A stretch of 64,000 nucleotides of DNA from contig NZ_JAGGLR010000008.1 of NCBI RefSeq assembly GCF_017874715.1, positions 362,844-426,843 on the forward strand, given 5' to 3'. Below are positions 22,256 through 32,659 of the stretch, piece by piece. Source of the stretch: Streptomyces iranensis (GTDB taxonomy: Bacteria; Actinomycetota; Actinomycetes; Streptomycetales; Streptomycetaceae). The position numbers and the translations under genes are program-made. Within the stretch, counting starts at the first letter, position 1. Each line of letters begins with the position of its first letter. Below the pieces are notes generated by a model, which worked only from the letters and a program-made list of their open reading frames with translations, was not told where the DNA came from and ran no database searches.

Positions 22256-23176
22256 ATGGCGAAAACAGCATCGACCCCCGGCGGCAGCGGCAAGGCGAGC
22301 GGCGCGCAAAAGGAAAAGGACGCGCCCCCGCCGCCGCCGGAGCCCCTGCGGGTCCCGGTCGCGGATTCCCACACCCACCTGGACATGCAGTCGGGCACCG
22401 TCGAGGAGGCACTGGCCAAGGCCGCCTCGGTCGGCGTCACGACCGTCGTCCAGGTGGGGTGCGACCTCGCCGGGTCCCGGTGGGCGGCCGAGACCGCGGC
22501 GGCGCACGAGAGCGTCTGGGCCACGGTGGCCCTGCACCCCAACGAGGCGCCGCGCATCGTCCTCGGCGACCCTGATGGCTGGTCCCGGCAGGGCGCCAGG
22601 GAGCCCGGCGGCGACGCCGCCCTGGACGCGGCGCTCGACCGGATAGCGGCCCTCGCCGCGCTGCCCCAGGTGCGCGGTGTGGGCGAGACCGGTCTGGACT
22701 ACTTCCGCACCGGCCCGGAGGGCATGGCCGCCCAGGAGCGCTCGTTCCGCCGCCACGTCGCCATCGCCAAGGAGCACGGCAAGGCGCTGGTCATCCACGA
22801 CCGGGAGGCGCACGACGATGTGCTGCGGGTGCTCGCCGAGGAGGGCGCGCCCGACACCGTCGTCTTCCACTGCTACTCCGGTGACGCGGCCATGGCGAAG
22901 ATCTGTGCCGAGCGCGGCTACCACATGTCGTTCGCGGGCAATATCACCTTCAAGAACGCCCAGCCGCTGCGCGACGCCCTGGCAGTCGCCCCGCTCGACC
23001 TCGTCCTGGTCGAGACCGACGCGCCGTTCCTGACCCCCGTCCCCTACCGCGGACGGCCCAACGCTCCGTATCTGATTCCGCTCACCCTGCGGGCCATGGC
23101 CGAGGTCAAGGGCGTCCCCGAGGACACCCTGGCGACCGCCGTAGCGGCCAATACGGCGCGCGTCTTCGGCTATTGA
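22256..23176 (+). CDS. tatD: TatD-family metal-dependent deoxyribonuclease
   Basis: A 306-residue TIM-barrel hydrolase. After a Lys/Pro-rich N-terminal stretch of about 35 residues come VADSHTHLDM (HxH metal ligands), GVGETGLDYFR (Glu), LVIHDREAHDD (His), VFHCYSG (His) and LVETDAPFLTP (Asp), the full TatD set. Family members are 3'-5' exonucleases that act in DNA repair and fragmentation. It is upstream of rpf and rsmA, a conserved order. Confidence 0.93.
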   Translation: MAKTASTPGGSGKASGAQKEKDAPPPPPEPLRVPVADSHTHLDMQSGTVEEALAKAASVGVTTVVQVGCDLAGSRWAAETAAAHESVWATVALHPNEAPRIVLGDPDGWSRQGAREPGGDAALDAALDRIAALAALPQVRGVGETGLDYFRTGPEGMAAQERSFRRHVAIAKEHGKALVIHDREAHDDVLRVLAEEGAPDTVVFHCYSGDAAMAKICAERGYHMSFAGNITFKNAQPLRDALAVAPLDLVLVETDAPFLTPVPYRGRPNAPYLIPLTLRAMAEVKGVPEDTLATAVAANTARVFGY

Positions 23177-23309
23177 GGGGCGGTGGCGATCCGAGGGCGG
23201 TGATCACACTGCGTGATGATCTTCCTTTGGAGAGTCACCCCCACTCCGATACAGTCCCGGACCCAACGCCCTGACCAGTGGACTTGTGGAGTGTTACCGG
23301 AGTGTTGTC

Positions 23310-24485
23310 GTGAGCCGTAGGGCCAGCCACCGCGTCCCGGGCGGCCGAGCCGCCGCCCGCCGAGCCGCCCGTCGCGGCGCCACCGGCCGGACCGATCCGA
23401 TGCGTCGGCTGCTGCCGCAGGCGATGGTGGTCGCCGCCCTGGCCGGCGGCACCTCCGCCTTTGTCGCCCAGGACAAGGCCGTACGGCTCAGCGTCGACGG
23501 CGACGCGCGCACGTTGCACACCTACGCCGACGACGTGGGCGAGCTGCTGGCGGACCAGGACGTCCGCGTCGGCGCGCACGACATCGTCGCTCCCGCGCCC
23601 GGAGAGCGGCTCGGCGACGGCGACGAGATCGCCGTCCGCTACGGCCGCCCCGTCACCCTCACCCTCGACGGGGAGCGCCGCCGAGTGTGGACCACCGCCC
23701 GCACGGTTGACGGCGCACTGCGCCAACTGGGCGTACGTGCCGAGGGCGCGTACCTGTCCGCCTCCCGCTCCGCCGCCATCACCAGCCGAGGGCTGCTCCT
23801 GCACGTCCGCACCGAGCGCACCGTCACCTTCCTCGCCGACGGGCGCCCCCACGTCGTCCGGACGAACGCGGCCACTGTCGGCGAGGCCCTCGCCGCCGCC
23901 GGGCTCACCTTGCGCGGCCAGGACACCACCTCCGTCCCGCAGGACAGCTTCCCGCGCGACGGCCAGACGGTGACGGTGATGCGGATCACCGGCGGCAAGG
24001 AGGCCCGGGACCATCCGGTGCCCTTCACCACCGTCCGCCGCGCTGACCCCACCCTCCCCAAGGGCACCGAACTCGTGGCCCGGCCCGGCGAGCCGGGCAC
24101 CCTGCGCATCACCTACCGGGTGCGCAGCGTCAACGGCGTACGGCAGCGGCCGCGGAAGATCGGCAGTGAGATCGTCAAGGCGCCCGTGGCCCGGATCGTC
24201 CGGGTCGGCACCATGACCGTGCCCGCCGGCGTCGGCGGCCCGGCGGACGGGCTCAACTGGCGGGCGATGGCCCGCTGCGAATCGGGCGGCCGGGCCGACG
24301 CGGTCGACGGCTCCGGCCGCTACGGCGGCCTCTACCAACTCGACCAGGGCACCTGGCACGCCCTCGGCGGCCACGGCCGCCCCCAGGACGCGCCCTCGTC
24401 CGAGCAGACCTACCGCGCGAAGAAGCTCTACCAACAACGCGGCAGCAGCCCCTGGCCCAGCTGCGGCTCCAAGCTCCACCGGTGA
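23310..24485 (+). CDS. resuscitation-promoting factor (RpfB-like)
   Basis: A 391-residue secreted peptidoglycan hydrolase. A basic N-terminus and membrane segment (LPQAMVVAALAGGTSAFVA) are followed by three DUF348 repeats (about 55-210), a G5 domain (about 225-300) and the Rpf lysozyme-like catalytic domain at the C-terminus: WRAMARCESGGRADAVDGS has the catalytic Glu, then YGGLYQLDQGTWHALGG. I chose GTG 23310, preceded by GGAG; a start 8 codons earlier is possible. It cleaves peptidoglycan during germination and outgrowth. I see no riboswitch in the short leader. Confidence 0.9.
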   Translation: MSRRASHRVPGGRAAARRAARRGATGRTDPMRRLLPQAMVVAALAGGTSAFVAQDKAVRLSVDGDARTLHTYADDVGELLADQDVRVGAHDIVAPAPGERLGDGDEIAVRYGRPVTLTLDGERRRVWTTARTVDGALRQLGVRAEGAYLSASRSAAITSRGLLLHVRTERTVTFLADGRPHVVRTNAATVGEALAAAGLTLRGQDTTSVPQDSFPRDGQTVTVMRITGGKEARDHPVPFTTVRRADPTLPKGTELVARPGEPGTLRITYRVRSVNGVRQRPRKIGSEIVKAPVARIVRVGTMTVPAGVGGPADGLNWRAMARCESGGRADAVDGSGRYGGLYQLDQGTWHALGGHGRPQDAPSSEQTYRAKKLYQQRGSSPWPSCGSKLHR

Positions 24486-24614
24486 TGGGGCCCGGCCGGG
24501 TGGCCCGGCCCCAGGGATGCTCGGATCCTCCGGCCGGGGGCGCCTGCCGGTGGTGGCCGGGGGAGGACCGAGCCTTGAAAAAGGGGGGCCGGAAAGGGGG
24601 CCTAAACTTCCTGG

Positions 24615-25481
24615 GTGAGCTCCACCGACTCCGACGTTCTTCTCGGCCCCGCCGACATCCGCGAACTCGCGGCGCGGCTCGGCGTACGTCCGACCAAGCA
24701 GCGCGGCCAGAACTTCGTCATCGACGCCAATACGGTCCGCCGGATCGTCCGGACCGCCGGGGTGCGCCCGGACGACGTGGTCGTCGAGGTCGGCCCCGGG
24801 CTCGGGTCGCTGACCCTCGCGCTGCTGGAGGCCGCCGACCGGGTCACCGCCGTCGAGATCGACGACGTCCTCGCGGCGGCCCTCCCCGCGACCGTCGAGG
24901 CCCGGCTGCCGCACCGCGCCGACCGCTTCGCGCTGGTGCACAGCGACGCCCTGCGGTTGACCGAGCTGCCGGGCCCCGCCCCGACCGCGCTGGTCGCCAA
25001 CCTGCCGTACAACGTCGCCGTACCCGTGCTGCTCCATATGCTCTGGCGGTTCCCGACCATCGAACGGACCCTGGTCATGGTCCAGTCCGAGGTCGCCGAC
25101 CGGCTCGCCGCCCCGCCCGGCTCCAAGGTGTACGGCGTCCCCTCCGTGAAGGCCGCCTGGTACGCCCACGTCAAGCGCGCGGGCGCGATCGGCCGCAACG
25201 TCTTCTGGCCCGCCCCCAACGTCGACTCCGGTCTGGTCTCGCTGATCCGCCGGGACGAGCCCCCGCGCACCACCGCCACCCGGGAAGAGGTCTTCGCGGT
25301 GGTGGACGCGGCGTTCGCCCAGCGCCGCAAGACCCTCAGGGCGGCGCTCGCGGGCTGGGCCGGTTCGGCGGGGGCCGCGGAGGAGGCCCTGAAGGCCGCC
25401 GGGGTCTCGCCGCAGGCGCGCGGCGAGTCGCTGACGGTGGAGGACTTCGCCGCGATCGCCGAGCACGGGCCCGCGGCCTGA
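24615..25481 (+). CDS. rsmA: 16S rRNA (adenine1518/1519-N6) dimethyltransferase
   Basis: A 288-residue KsgA enzyme. PTKQRGQNFVIDANTVRRIV starts the SAM fold; VVEVGPGLGSLTLALLE is motif I, TAVEIDD motif II and VANLPYNVAVPVL the catalytic NLPY motif. FWPAPNVDSGLVSL and the C-terminal helical domain complete it. It dimethylates two adenines in helix 45 late in 30S assembly. It is followed by a large noncoding repeat block before ispE. Confidence 0.95.
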   Translation: MSSTDSDVLLGPADIRELAARLGVRPTKQRGQNFVIDANTVRRIVRTAGVRPDDVVVEVGPGLGSLTLALLEAADRVTAVEIDDVLAAALPATVEARLPHRADRFALVHSDALRLTELPGPAPTALVANLPYNVAVPVLLHMLWRFPTIERTLVMVQSEVADRLAAPPGSKVYGVPSVKAAWYAHVKRAGAIGRNVFWPAPNVDSGLVSLIRRDEPPRTTATREEVFAVVDAAFAQRRKTLRAALAGWAGSAGAAEEALKAAGVSPQARGESLTVEDFAAIAEHGPAA

Positions 25482-25530
25482 TCACACGACGCACCTGCGG
25501 GCGGGCTTGTTCCCCACCCCGCCCCTTCCC

Positions 25531-26125
25531 GTAGCCGGGGCTCCGTCCCGGACTCCGGTGCGGGGGTCCGGGGTCTGGCTGGGCCGCGGGGCGCAACCTC
25601 CGGGGGCAAGGCCCCTTGAGTCCTGAGGGGGCCGGGCGGGGCGTGGGGTGGAGGTGCCGCGCTGCCCAGTTTCTCTGGCGTTTGAGGAGCGGGGTTCCGT
25701 AGCCGGGGCTCCGTCCCGGACTCCGGTGCGGGGTCCGGGGTCTGGCTGGGCCGCGGGGCGCAACCTCCGGGGGCAAGGCCCCTTGAGTCCTGAGGGGGGG
25801 CGGGCGGGGCGTGGGGTGGAGGTGCCGCGCTGCCCAGTTTCTCCGGCGTTTGAGGAGCGGGGTTCCGTAGCCGGGGCTCCGTCCCGGACTCCGGTGCGGG
25901 GTCCGGGGTCTGGCTGGGCCGCGGGGCGCAACCTCCGGGGGCAAGGCCCCTAGAGTCCTGAGGGGGGCTGGACGGGGCGTGGGGTGGAGGTGCCGCGCTG
26001 CCCAGCTTCTCCGGCGTTTGAGGAGCGGGGTCCGGGGGGCGGAGCCCCGGCGGGGGCGGGGGCGGAGCCTCCGAGAGCGGGGTCCGGGGGCTTGCCCCCG
26101 GTTCGGGAAGGGGCGGGGTGGGGGA
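25531..26125. repeat. three ~167-bp tandem units plus degenerate tail
   Basis: Units begin CCGTAGCCGGGGCTCC at 25531, 25697 and 25865 (166 and 168 bp apart), each with the same interior (CTGGCTGGGCCGCGGGGCGC and CTTGAGTCCTGAGG segments). After the third unit a fourth, broken copy follows from about 26027. They occupy most of the 739-bp gap between rsmA and ispE. No gene is seen here. Similar GC-rich repeats are common between Streptomyces genes. Confidence 0.9.
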
Positions 26126-26220
26126 CAAGCCCGCCGCAGGCCCTCCCCGCACGCAGGCCCTCCCCGCCGCACGCGGGACAATGGCCGCACCGGAACACCC
26201 GAACCCCGCCGAGGAGCCCC

Positions 26221-27147
26221 GTGAGCCGCCCCGTGACCGCCCGTGTGCCCGCCAAGGTCAACGTCCAGCTCGCGGTCGGCGGGCTGCGCCCCGACGGGTT
26301 CCACGACCTGGCCAACGTCTTCCTCGCCGTCGGGCTCCACGACGAGGTCACCGCCACCCCCGCCGAAGTCCTCCGGATCACCGTCGAGGGCGCGGACGCC
26401 GGTCAGGTGCCGCTGGACCGCACCAACCTCGCGGCCCGCGCCGCTCTCGCGCTCGCCGAGCGGCACGGCATCGCGCCCGGCGTGCACCTCCATATCGCCA
26501 AGGACATCCCCGTCGCGGGCGGCATGGCGGGCGGCAGCGCGGATGCCGCCGGGGCGCTGCTGGCGTGCGACGCGCTCTGGGGCACCCAGGCGACCCGCGC
26601 CGAACTCCTCGAGATCTGCGCCGAGTTGGGCAGCGACATCCCCTTCAGCCTCGTTGGCGGCGTGGCCCTCGGCCGTGGCCGGGGCGAGCTGCTGACGCCG
26701 CTGGAGACCGGCGGCACCTTCCACTGGGTGTTCGCCGTGGCCGACGGCGGGCTGTCCACGCCGGCCGTCTACCGCGAATGCGACCGGCTGCGCGAGGCGT
26801 CCGGCGCGGGAGCGAGCGCCGCCGACGTGCCCGACCCCGAGCCCTCCCAGGCGCTGCTGGACGCGCTGCGCACCGGGGACGCCACCGCGCTGGCCGCCGC
26901 CGTCTCGAACGATCTCCAGCCCGCCGCGCTCTCGCTGCGCCCCGCGCTCGCCGACACCTTGCGCGCCGGAGCGGACGCGGGCGCGCTCGCCTCCCTCGTC
27001 TCCGGCTCCGGTCCGACCTGCGCCTTCCTGGCGAAGGACACCGATGCCGCGCAGGCGGTGGCGACCGGGCTGGCCGCCTCGGGCACCTGCCGCACGGTCC
27101 GGGTCACCTCCGGCCCGGTCCCCGGAGCGCGGCTGGTCGACGCCTGA
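26221..27147 (+). CDS. ispE: 4-diphosphocytidyl-2-C-methyl-D-erythritol kinase
   Basis: A 308-residue GHMP kinase of the MEP isoprenoid pathway; it phosphorylates CDP-ME. RVPAKVNVQLAVGGLRPDGF is the conserved start, PVAGGMAGGSADAAGAL the ATP-binding GHMP motif, and SLVSGSGPTCAFL the C-terminal glycine motif. GTG 26221 follows GAGGAG. Its 5' region is the long repeat block. ABC-F follows 60 bp later. Confidence 0.95.
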   Translation: MSRPVTARVPAKVNVQLAVGGLRPDGFHDLANVFLAVGLHDEVTATPAEVLRITVEGADAGQVPLDRTNLAARAALALAERHGIAPGVHLHIAKDIPVAGGMAGGSADAAGALLACDALWGTQATRAELLEICAELGSDIPFSLVGGVALGRGRGELLTPLETGGTFHWVFAVADGGLSTPAVYRECDRLREASGAGASAADVPDPEPSQALLDALRTGDATALAAAVSNDLQPAALSLRPALADTLRAGADAGALASLVSGSGPTCAFLAKDTDAAQAVATGLAASGTCRTVRVTSGPVPGARLVDA

Positions 27148-27207
27148 GCGAGGCGCCCCGCGCGGCGACTACCCTGGGATGCCGATCGATCCGCGTAATG
27201 GAGTGTG

Positions 27208-29022
<1,815 letters not shown>

Positions 29023-29028
<6 letters not shown>

Positions 29029-29112
29029 GCCGACGAGGCATGAGCCGACAACGCATGAGCCGACAACGCATGAGCCGACAACGCATGAGTCGACAAGGCA
29101 TGAGCCGACGAC
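29023..29112. repeat. 15-bp tandem repeat overlapping the ABC-F stop codon
   Basis: Six units of GCATGAGCCGACAAC-type sequence from 29023 to 29112. The period is a multiple of three, so each unit repeats an in-frame TGA: the gene reads ADDA, stop, ADEA, stop, ADNA, stop and so on. The units also resemble the preceding codons CTGGCCGACGAC, so the array seems to have grown from the gene end. Confidence 0.9.
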
Positions 29113-29388
29113 GCGTGATGTGAGTGGCCTGAAAGCATCGTGTGAAGAGGTTGTGCGGCGATGGCGCGCTCCCTGGCAACGGTCGCGTCACAGGCCGGTC
29201 TCAGCTGATCGATGACCTGGACACTGATCCCTATTGCGCCCCTTACGGGTGATACAAAGAACTCCCGCCTGCCTTCCGCTCAATGGCGGGGTGCCCTGTC
29301 CGATTCGCTCCTTCCCGGGGGCCTTTGACCCACCGGGATCGCGGGGGAGGCCGGTCGGACGACGGGTCCCGCATCTGAAGGAATTCGC
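29113..29388. other. intergenic region, no gene seen
   Basis: About 275 bp between the repeat array and the next gene. It should hold the promoter of the proline/glutamine-rich membrane protein gene; I see no clear operator or RNA structure. Confidence 0.5.
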
Positions 29389-31236
29389 ATGTCACAGCCG
29401 CCTCCGCCGCCAAACCAGCCGCCGCAGGGCGGCTTCGGTGCGCCGCAGGAACCTGGTTACGGCTACCCACAGCAGCCGCCCACGCCGCCTCCGGGCCAGC
29501 AGGGCTACGGCTATCCGCAGGCCCCCGGCCAGCCGCCGCAGACCCCTCCGCCTCCGCCGCCGTCGGCACCGCCGGCGCCGCCGCAGACGCCTCCGCAGGG
29601 CGCCGGCGGCTACGGCTACCCGGATCAGCCGGCGCACGGCCAGCCGACCCAGGGCGGCGGATCGCCGTACGGATCCGGCCAGCAGCCTTACGGTCAGCAG
29701 CAGTACGGCCAGCAGCCTTACGGACAGCCGCAATACGGCCAGCCGCAGTACGGACAGCCGCCGCAGGCCCAGTACCCGGGCGGCCCCGGTCCGGGCGGCC
29801 CCGGTGGCTCCGGCCAGTCCAAGCAGCGCATGGTGATCATCGTCAGCGCCGTGGTCGCGGTCGCGCTGATCATCGGCGGCGGCATCTGGTTCGCCACCAA
29901 GGGCGACGACGGCGGCGGCAGCGAGGCCAAGGGCAAGGACAAGCAGTCCAGCCAGGGCGCCTCCAGCGGCACCACGGGCGGCGGGGACAAGCCCGCCAAG
30001 GCCGTGGACGCCAAGCTGCTCAACAAGGTCCCGATGCCCAAGGTCTCCGACCAGGTCACCGTCGAGGGCATGTGGACCACCGACGACACCTTCGTGAAGG
30101 CCGGTGTCTACAAGATCGTCGGCTATCCGCTGAGCGGTGGCGCCGCCAAGTGGACGATCCCGCTGGACGGCGCGGTCTGCTGGTCCTCGGACCACCTCAC
30201 CAAGGACGGCCTGACCACGGTCCTCTACCAGGAGGCCAAGCCGTCGGCCGAGGACAAGTACCCCGGCTGCACCGAGGTCGGGCTGCTGGACCTGAAGAAC
30301 GGCAAGATGCTGTGGCACCGGAACGTCAAGGAGGGTGACGAGAAGATCCGCTTCGACGAGGTCACCATCGGCGGCGGAACCGTGGCCGCGGGCGGCACCA
30401 GCGGCGGCGCCGCCTGGTCCAGCTCGGGCCAGTCCCTGTGGAAGCCCAAGTCGGGCGAGCAGTGCTCGGACGACGGCTACGCGGGCGGCGAGGAGAAGCT
30501 GGTCGCGGTGCGCCGCTGCGGCGACTACGACAACCCGCAGATCCAGGTCCAGACGCTGAACCCGAAGTCGGGCGCGGTGAAGTCGGCCTACAAGGTCTCG
30601 CAGGGCATCGACTACGTCCACGTCGCCTCCACCGACCCGTTGGTGATCGGCCTGGACGCCGGTGACTCCACCGGCTCGGCGGTCTCGGACTTCCTGTCCA
30701 TCGACGACAGCGCCAAGACCGGCAAGGTGCTCGGCAAGATCGGCACCGAGAACGGCAAGTACGACGCCAAGTGCGAGTCGACCAACGTCGAGGGCTGCCG
30801 GAAGCTCGCCGTCTCCAAGTCGGCGAACACCCTCTTCCTCGGCTCCGAGGACCGCACCGACTCCAGCGCGGCGACGGCCAACGAAATCGTGGCCTTCGAC
30901 CTGAAGACCGGCAAGCCGGTCGGGAAGACCGACGGGGCCAAGGGCGCCGCCCTCACCCCGCTCGGGCTGGACGAGGACGGCTCCGTTCTCGCCTACCAGG
31001 AGAGCACCTGGGAGACCGGCGGCGCGGTCTGGCGGATCGACCCCAAGTCGTACGCCAAGACCAAGCTGCTGCAGAACCCCGTCGCCAGCCATGAGATGGA
31101 GCAGAAGTTCAGCCCCAGCTACTCGGAGATCATCTACTCCGGGGAGCACCTCTACATGAGCGACGTCTACGCCAGCAAGCCCTCGGGCACCTACGACCGG
31201 GACGACCCGCTGGCGATCATCTTCGGCGCGAGCTGA
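29389..31236 (+). CDS. membrane-anchored protein with Pro/Gln-rich N-terminus and beta-propeller-like domain
   Basis: A 615-residue protein. The first 140 residues are low complexity (PPQGGFGAPQEPGYGYPQQP, then QPYGQPQYGQ repeats), one membrane helix follows (MVIIVSAVVAVALIIGGGIW), then an outside domain of about 440 residues with repeated blades such as VGLLDLKNGKMLWHRNV and IVAFDLKTGKPVG, a PQQ/BamB-like propeller pattern. ATG 29389 follows GAAGGA. Likely a cell-surface protein; its ligand is unknown. A strong terminator follows. Confidence 0.8.
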   Translation: MSQPPPPPNQPPQGGFGAPQEPGYGYPQQPPTPPPGQQGYGYPQAPGQPPQTPPPPPPSAPPAPPQTPPQGAGGYGYPDQPAHGQPTQGGGSPYGSGQQPYGQQQYGQQPYGQPQYGQPQYGQPPQAQYPGGPGPGGPGGSGQSKQRMVIIVSAVVAVALIIGGGIWFATKGDDGGGSEAKGKDKQSSQGASSGTTGGGDKPAKAVDAKLLNKVPMPKVSDQVTVEGMWTTDDTFVKAGVYKIVGYPLSGGAAKWTIPLDGAVCWSSDHLTKDGLTTVLYQEAKPSAEDKYPGCTEVGLLDLKNGKMLWHRNVKEGDEKIRFDEVTIGGGTVAAGGTSGGAAWSSSGQSLWKPKSGEQCSDDGYAGGEEKLVAVRRCGDYDNPQIQVQTLNPKSGAVKSAYKVSQGIDYVHVASTDPLVIGLDAGDSTGSAVSDFLSIDDSAKTGKVLGKIGTENGKYDAKCESTNVEGCRKLAVSKSANTLFLGSEDRTDSSAATANEIVAFDLKTGKPVGKTDGAKGAALTPLGLDEDGSVLAYQESTWETGGAVWRIDPKSYAKTKLLQNPVASHEMEQKFSPSYSEIIYSGEHLYMSDVYASKPSGTYDRDDPLAIIFGAS

Positions 31237-31264
31237 CGTTCCGGCGCCCCGCCCGGCCACCCCA

Positions 31265-31306
31265 CGGCGGCCCCGCCCGTACGACACCGTACGGGCGGGG
31301 CCGCCG
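31265..31306 (+). terminator. strong hairpin terminator
   Basis: A perfect 19-bp inverted repeat starting CGGCGGCCCCGCCCG around a 4-nt loop, 29 nt beyond the stop of the propeller protein gene. Confidence 0.85.
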
Positions 31307-31503
31307 CCGTGCGCGCCCGGCAGAGCGCGGGGGTGCGCGCCCCCTGGGAACCCAGCCGCATCGATCGGATTGGGACGTCAACCGGACGTCAAGTAGGCAC
31401 GAATGGCCGGGATTTCGGCATTCCGGGGGGCTTCTGCCCGGTAAGGGGCGCGCAACGTCGAACAAGCGTGTAGCTTTCCCCCCTGAGCGAATGGGGGGAG
31501 CTC

Positions 31504-32232
31504 ATGGGCGTGCGACTCATGGTGGTCGACGATCACCGTCTGCTCGCGGAGGCGCTCGCCTCGGCGCTGAAGCTGCGCGGGCACCGGGTGCTCGCCGCGG
31601 CGGCGCCGAGCGCGGGCGCGGCGGACCTGGTGGTGAGCCGGGCACCTGAGGTGTGCCTGCTGGGCACGGCGGCACCCGCCGAGCCGGGGATGTTCGACCC
31701 GGTGGTGCGGATCAAGAAGGAGCGGCCACAGGTCGCGGTCGTGGTGCTCGGCCCGGTGCCGAGCCCGCGCGGCATAGCCGCCGCCTTCGCCGCCGGGGCG
31801 TCCGGCTATGTGCGCCACGACGAGCGGATCGAGGGTGTCGAACGCGCCATGATGAAGGCGCGCGCGGGCGAGGCGGCCGTGGCGCCCCAGCTGCTCCAGG
31901 GGGCGTTCGCGGAGCTGCTCAACCCCGCGGCCCAGCCCGACGACGAGGGCGCCCGGCTGCTGCGGATGCTGACCCCGCGCGAGGTGGAGGTGCTGGTGCG
32001 GGTCGCCGAGGGCGAGGACACCCGGCTGATCGCGGCGGGTATGGGGATCGCCCCCAGCACGGCCCGCACCCATGTGCAGCGGGTGCTGATGAAGCTCGGG
32101 GTGGGCTCGCGGCTGGAGGCGGCGGCCCTGGCGGCGCGTACAGGGCTGCTGGACCGCGCGGCGACGCGCCGGACCGCGCCGTCCCCGCCCCAGCCGCCTC
32201 CCACGCTTCAGCCGCCCGCGTCGGCGCCGTAG
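31504..32232 (+). CDS. atypical LuxR-family response regulator lacking the phospho-acceptor Asp
   Basis: A 242-residue protein with a receiver-like domain (LMVVDDHRLLAEALASALKL, acidic pair Asp9/Asp10) and a LuxR HTH (LTPREVEVLVRVAEGEDTRL, then ARTHVQRVLMKLGV). At the place where the phosphorylated Asp is expected it reads EVCLLGT, with Gly54 instead of Asp. It is therefore probably not controlled by a histidine kinase but by ligand, oligomerisation or amount. The C-terminal 30 residues are Pro/Ala-rich. No kinase gene is adjacent. Confidence 0.85.
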   Translation: MGVRLMVVDDHRLLAEALASALKLRGHRVLAAAAPSAGAADLVVSRAPEVCLLGTAAPAEPGMFDPVVRIKKERPQVAVVVLGPVPSPRGIAAAFAAGASGYVRHDERIEGVERAMMKARAGEAAVAPQLLQGAFAELLNPAAQPDDEGARLLRMLTPREVEVLVRVAEGEDTRLIAAGMGIAPSTARTHVQRVLMKLGVGSRLEAAALAARTGLLDRAATRRTAPSPPQPPPTLQPPASAP

Positions 32233-32254
32233 CCCGTACCGTGGCCCGCGTTTC

Positions 32255-32632
32255 TCAGCCCGCTCCGGACCCGGGCGCTCGGCCCCCGGGCTCTCCGGTC
32301 CCGTTCCCGGGTCCGGCCCCGGGGCCGGACCCGGGCCGAGCGGGCTCCGGCTTGGGTTCGGCCCCGGGCGCGGACAGCGGCCTGAGCTTCATCCAGAGCA
32401 GGAAGAGCAGGCCGACCGCGAGCACGCACGAGCCCGTCCAGAGGTTGATGTTGATGCCCGACGCCTTCCTCACATCCGCGTCCGAGGCGGTGAACCCGGC
32501 GATGAGGACGAGGATCCCGTAGATCACGAACAGCCCGCCGATGATCCGCCGCACATCGAACAGCCGGGCCGCGGTCGCCGACTTCTGCTGCAGATCCTCG
32601 ACCTCGTGCCGGTATTCGTACTCCTCACTCAT
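32255..32632 (-). CDS. small membrane protein with two helices
   Basis: A 125-residue protein: a charged N-terminus (MSEEYEYRHEVEDLQQKSAT), two membrane helices (about 30-48 and 65-83) and a Pro/Gly-rich tail. It lies 27 bp upstream of the sodium:solute symporter gene on the same strand, so it may be cotranscribed and act as an accessory subunit (inference). Function unknown. Confidence 0.75.
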   Translation of the reverse strand: MSEEYEYRHEVEDLQQKSATAARLFDVRRIIGGLFVIYGILVLIAGFTASDADVRKASGININLWTGSCVLAVGLLFLLWMKLRPLSAPGAEPKPEPARPGSGPGAGPGNGTGEPGGRAPGSGAG

Positions 32633-32659
32633 GACGCACGCTCCTTAATCCCGGAAGGG

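Noticed and set aside
23177..23309. A cyclic-di-AMP riboswitch before the rpf gene, as seen for some Streptomyces rpf genes
   Set aside because: The leader is only about 130 bp and I find no matching paired structure.
25531..26125. Insertion sequence or transposon remnant
   Set aside because: No transposase frame, no terminal inverted repeats and no target duplications; only tandem units.
29392..31287. A 631-codon minus-strand frame over the propeller protein gene
   Set aside because: Antisense shadow; Arg/Leu/Gly-rich with no domain, and it runs through the terminator.
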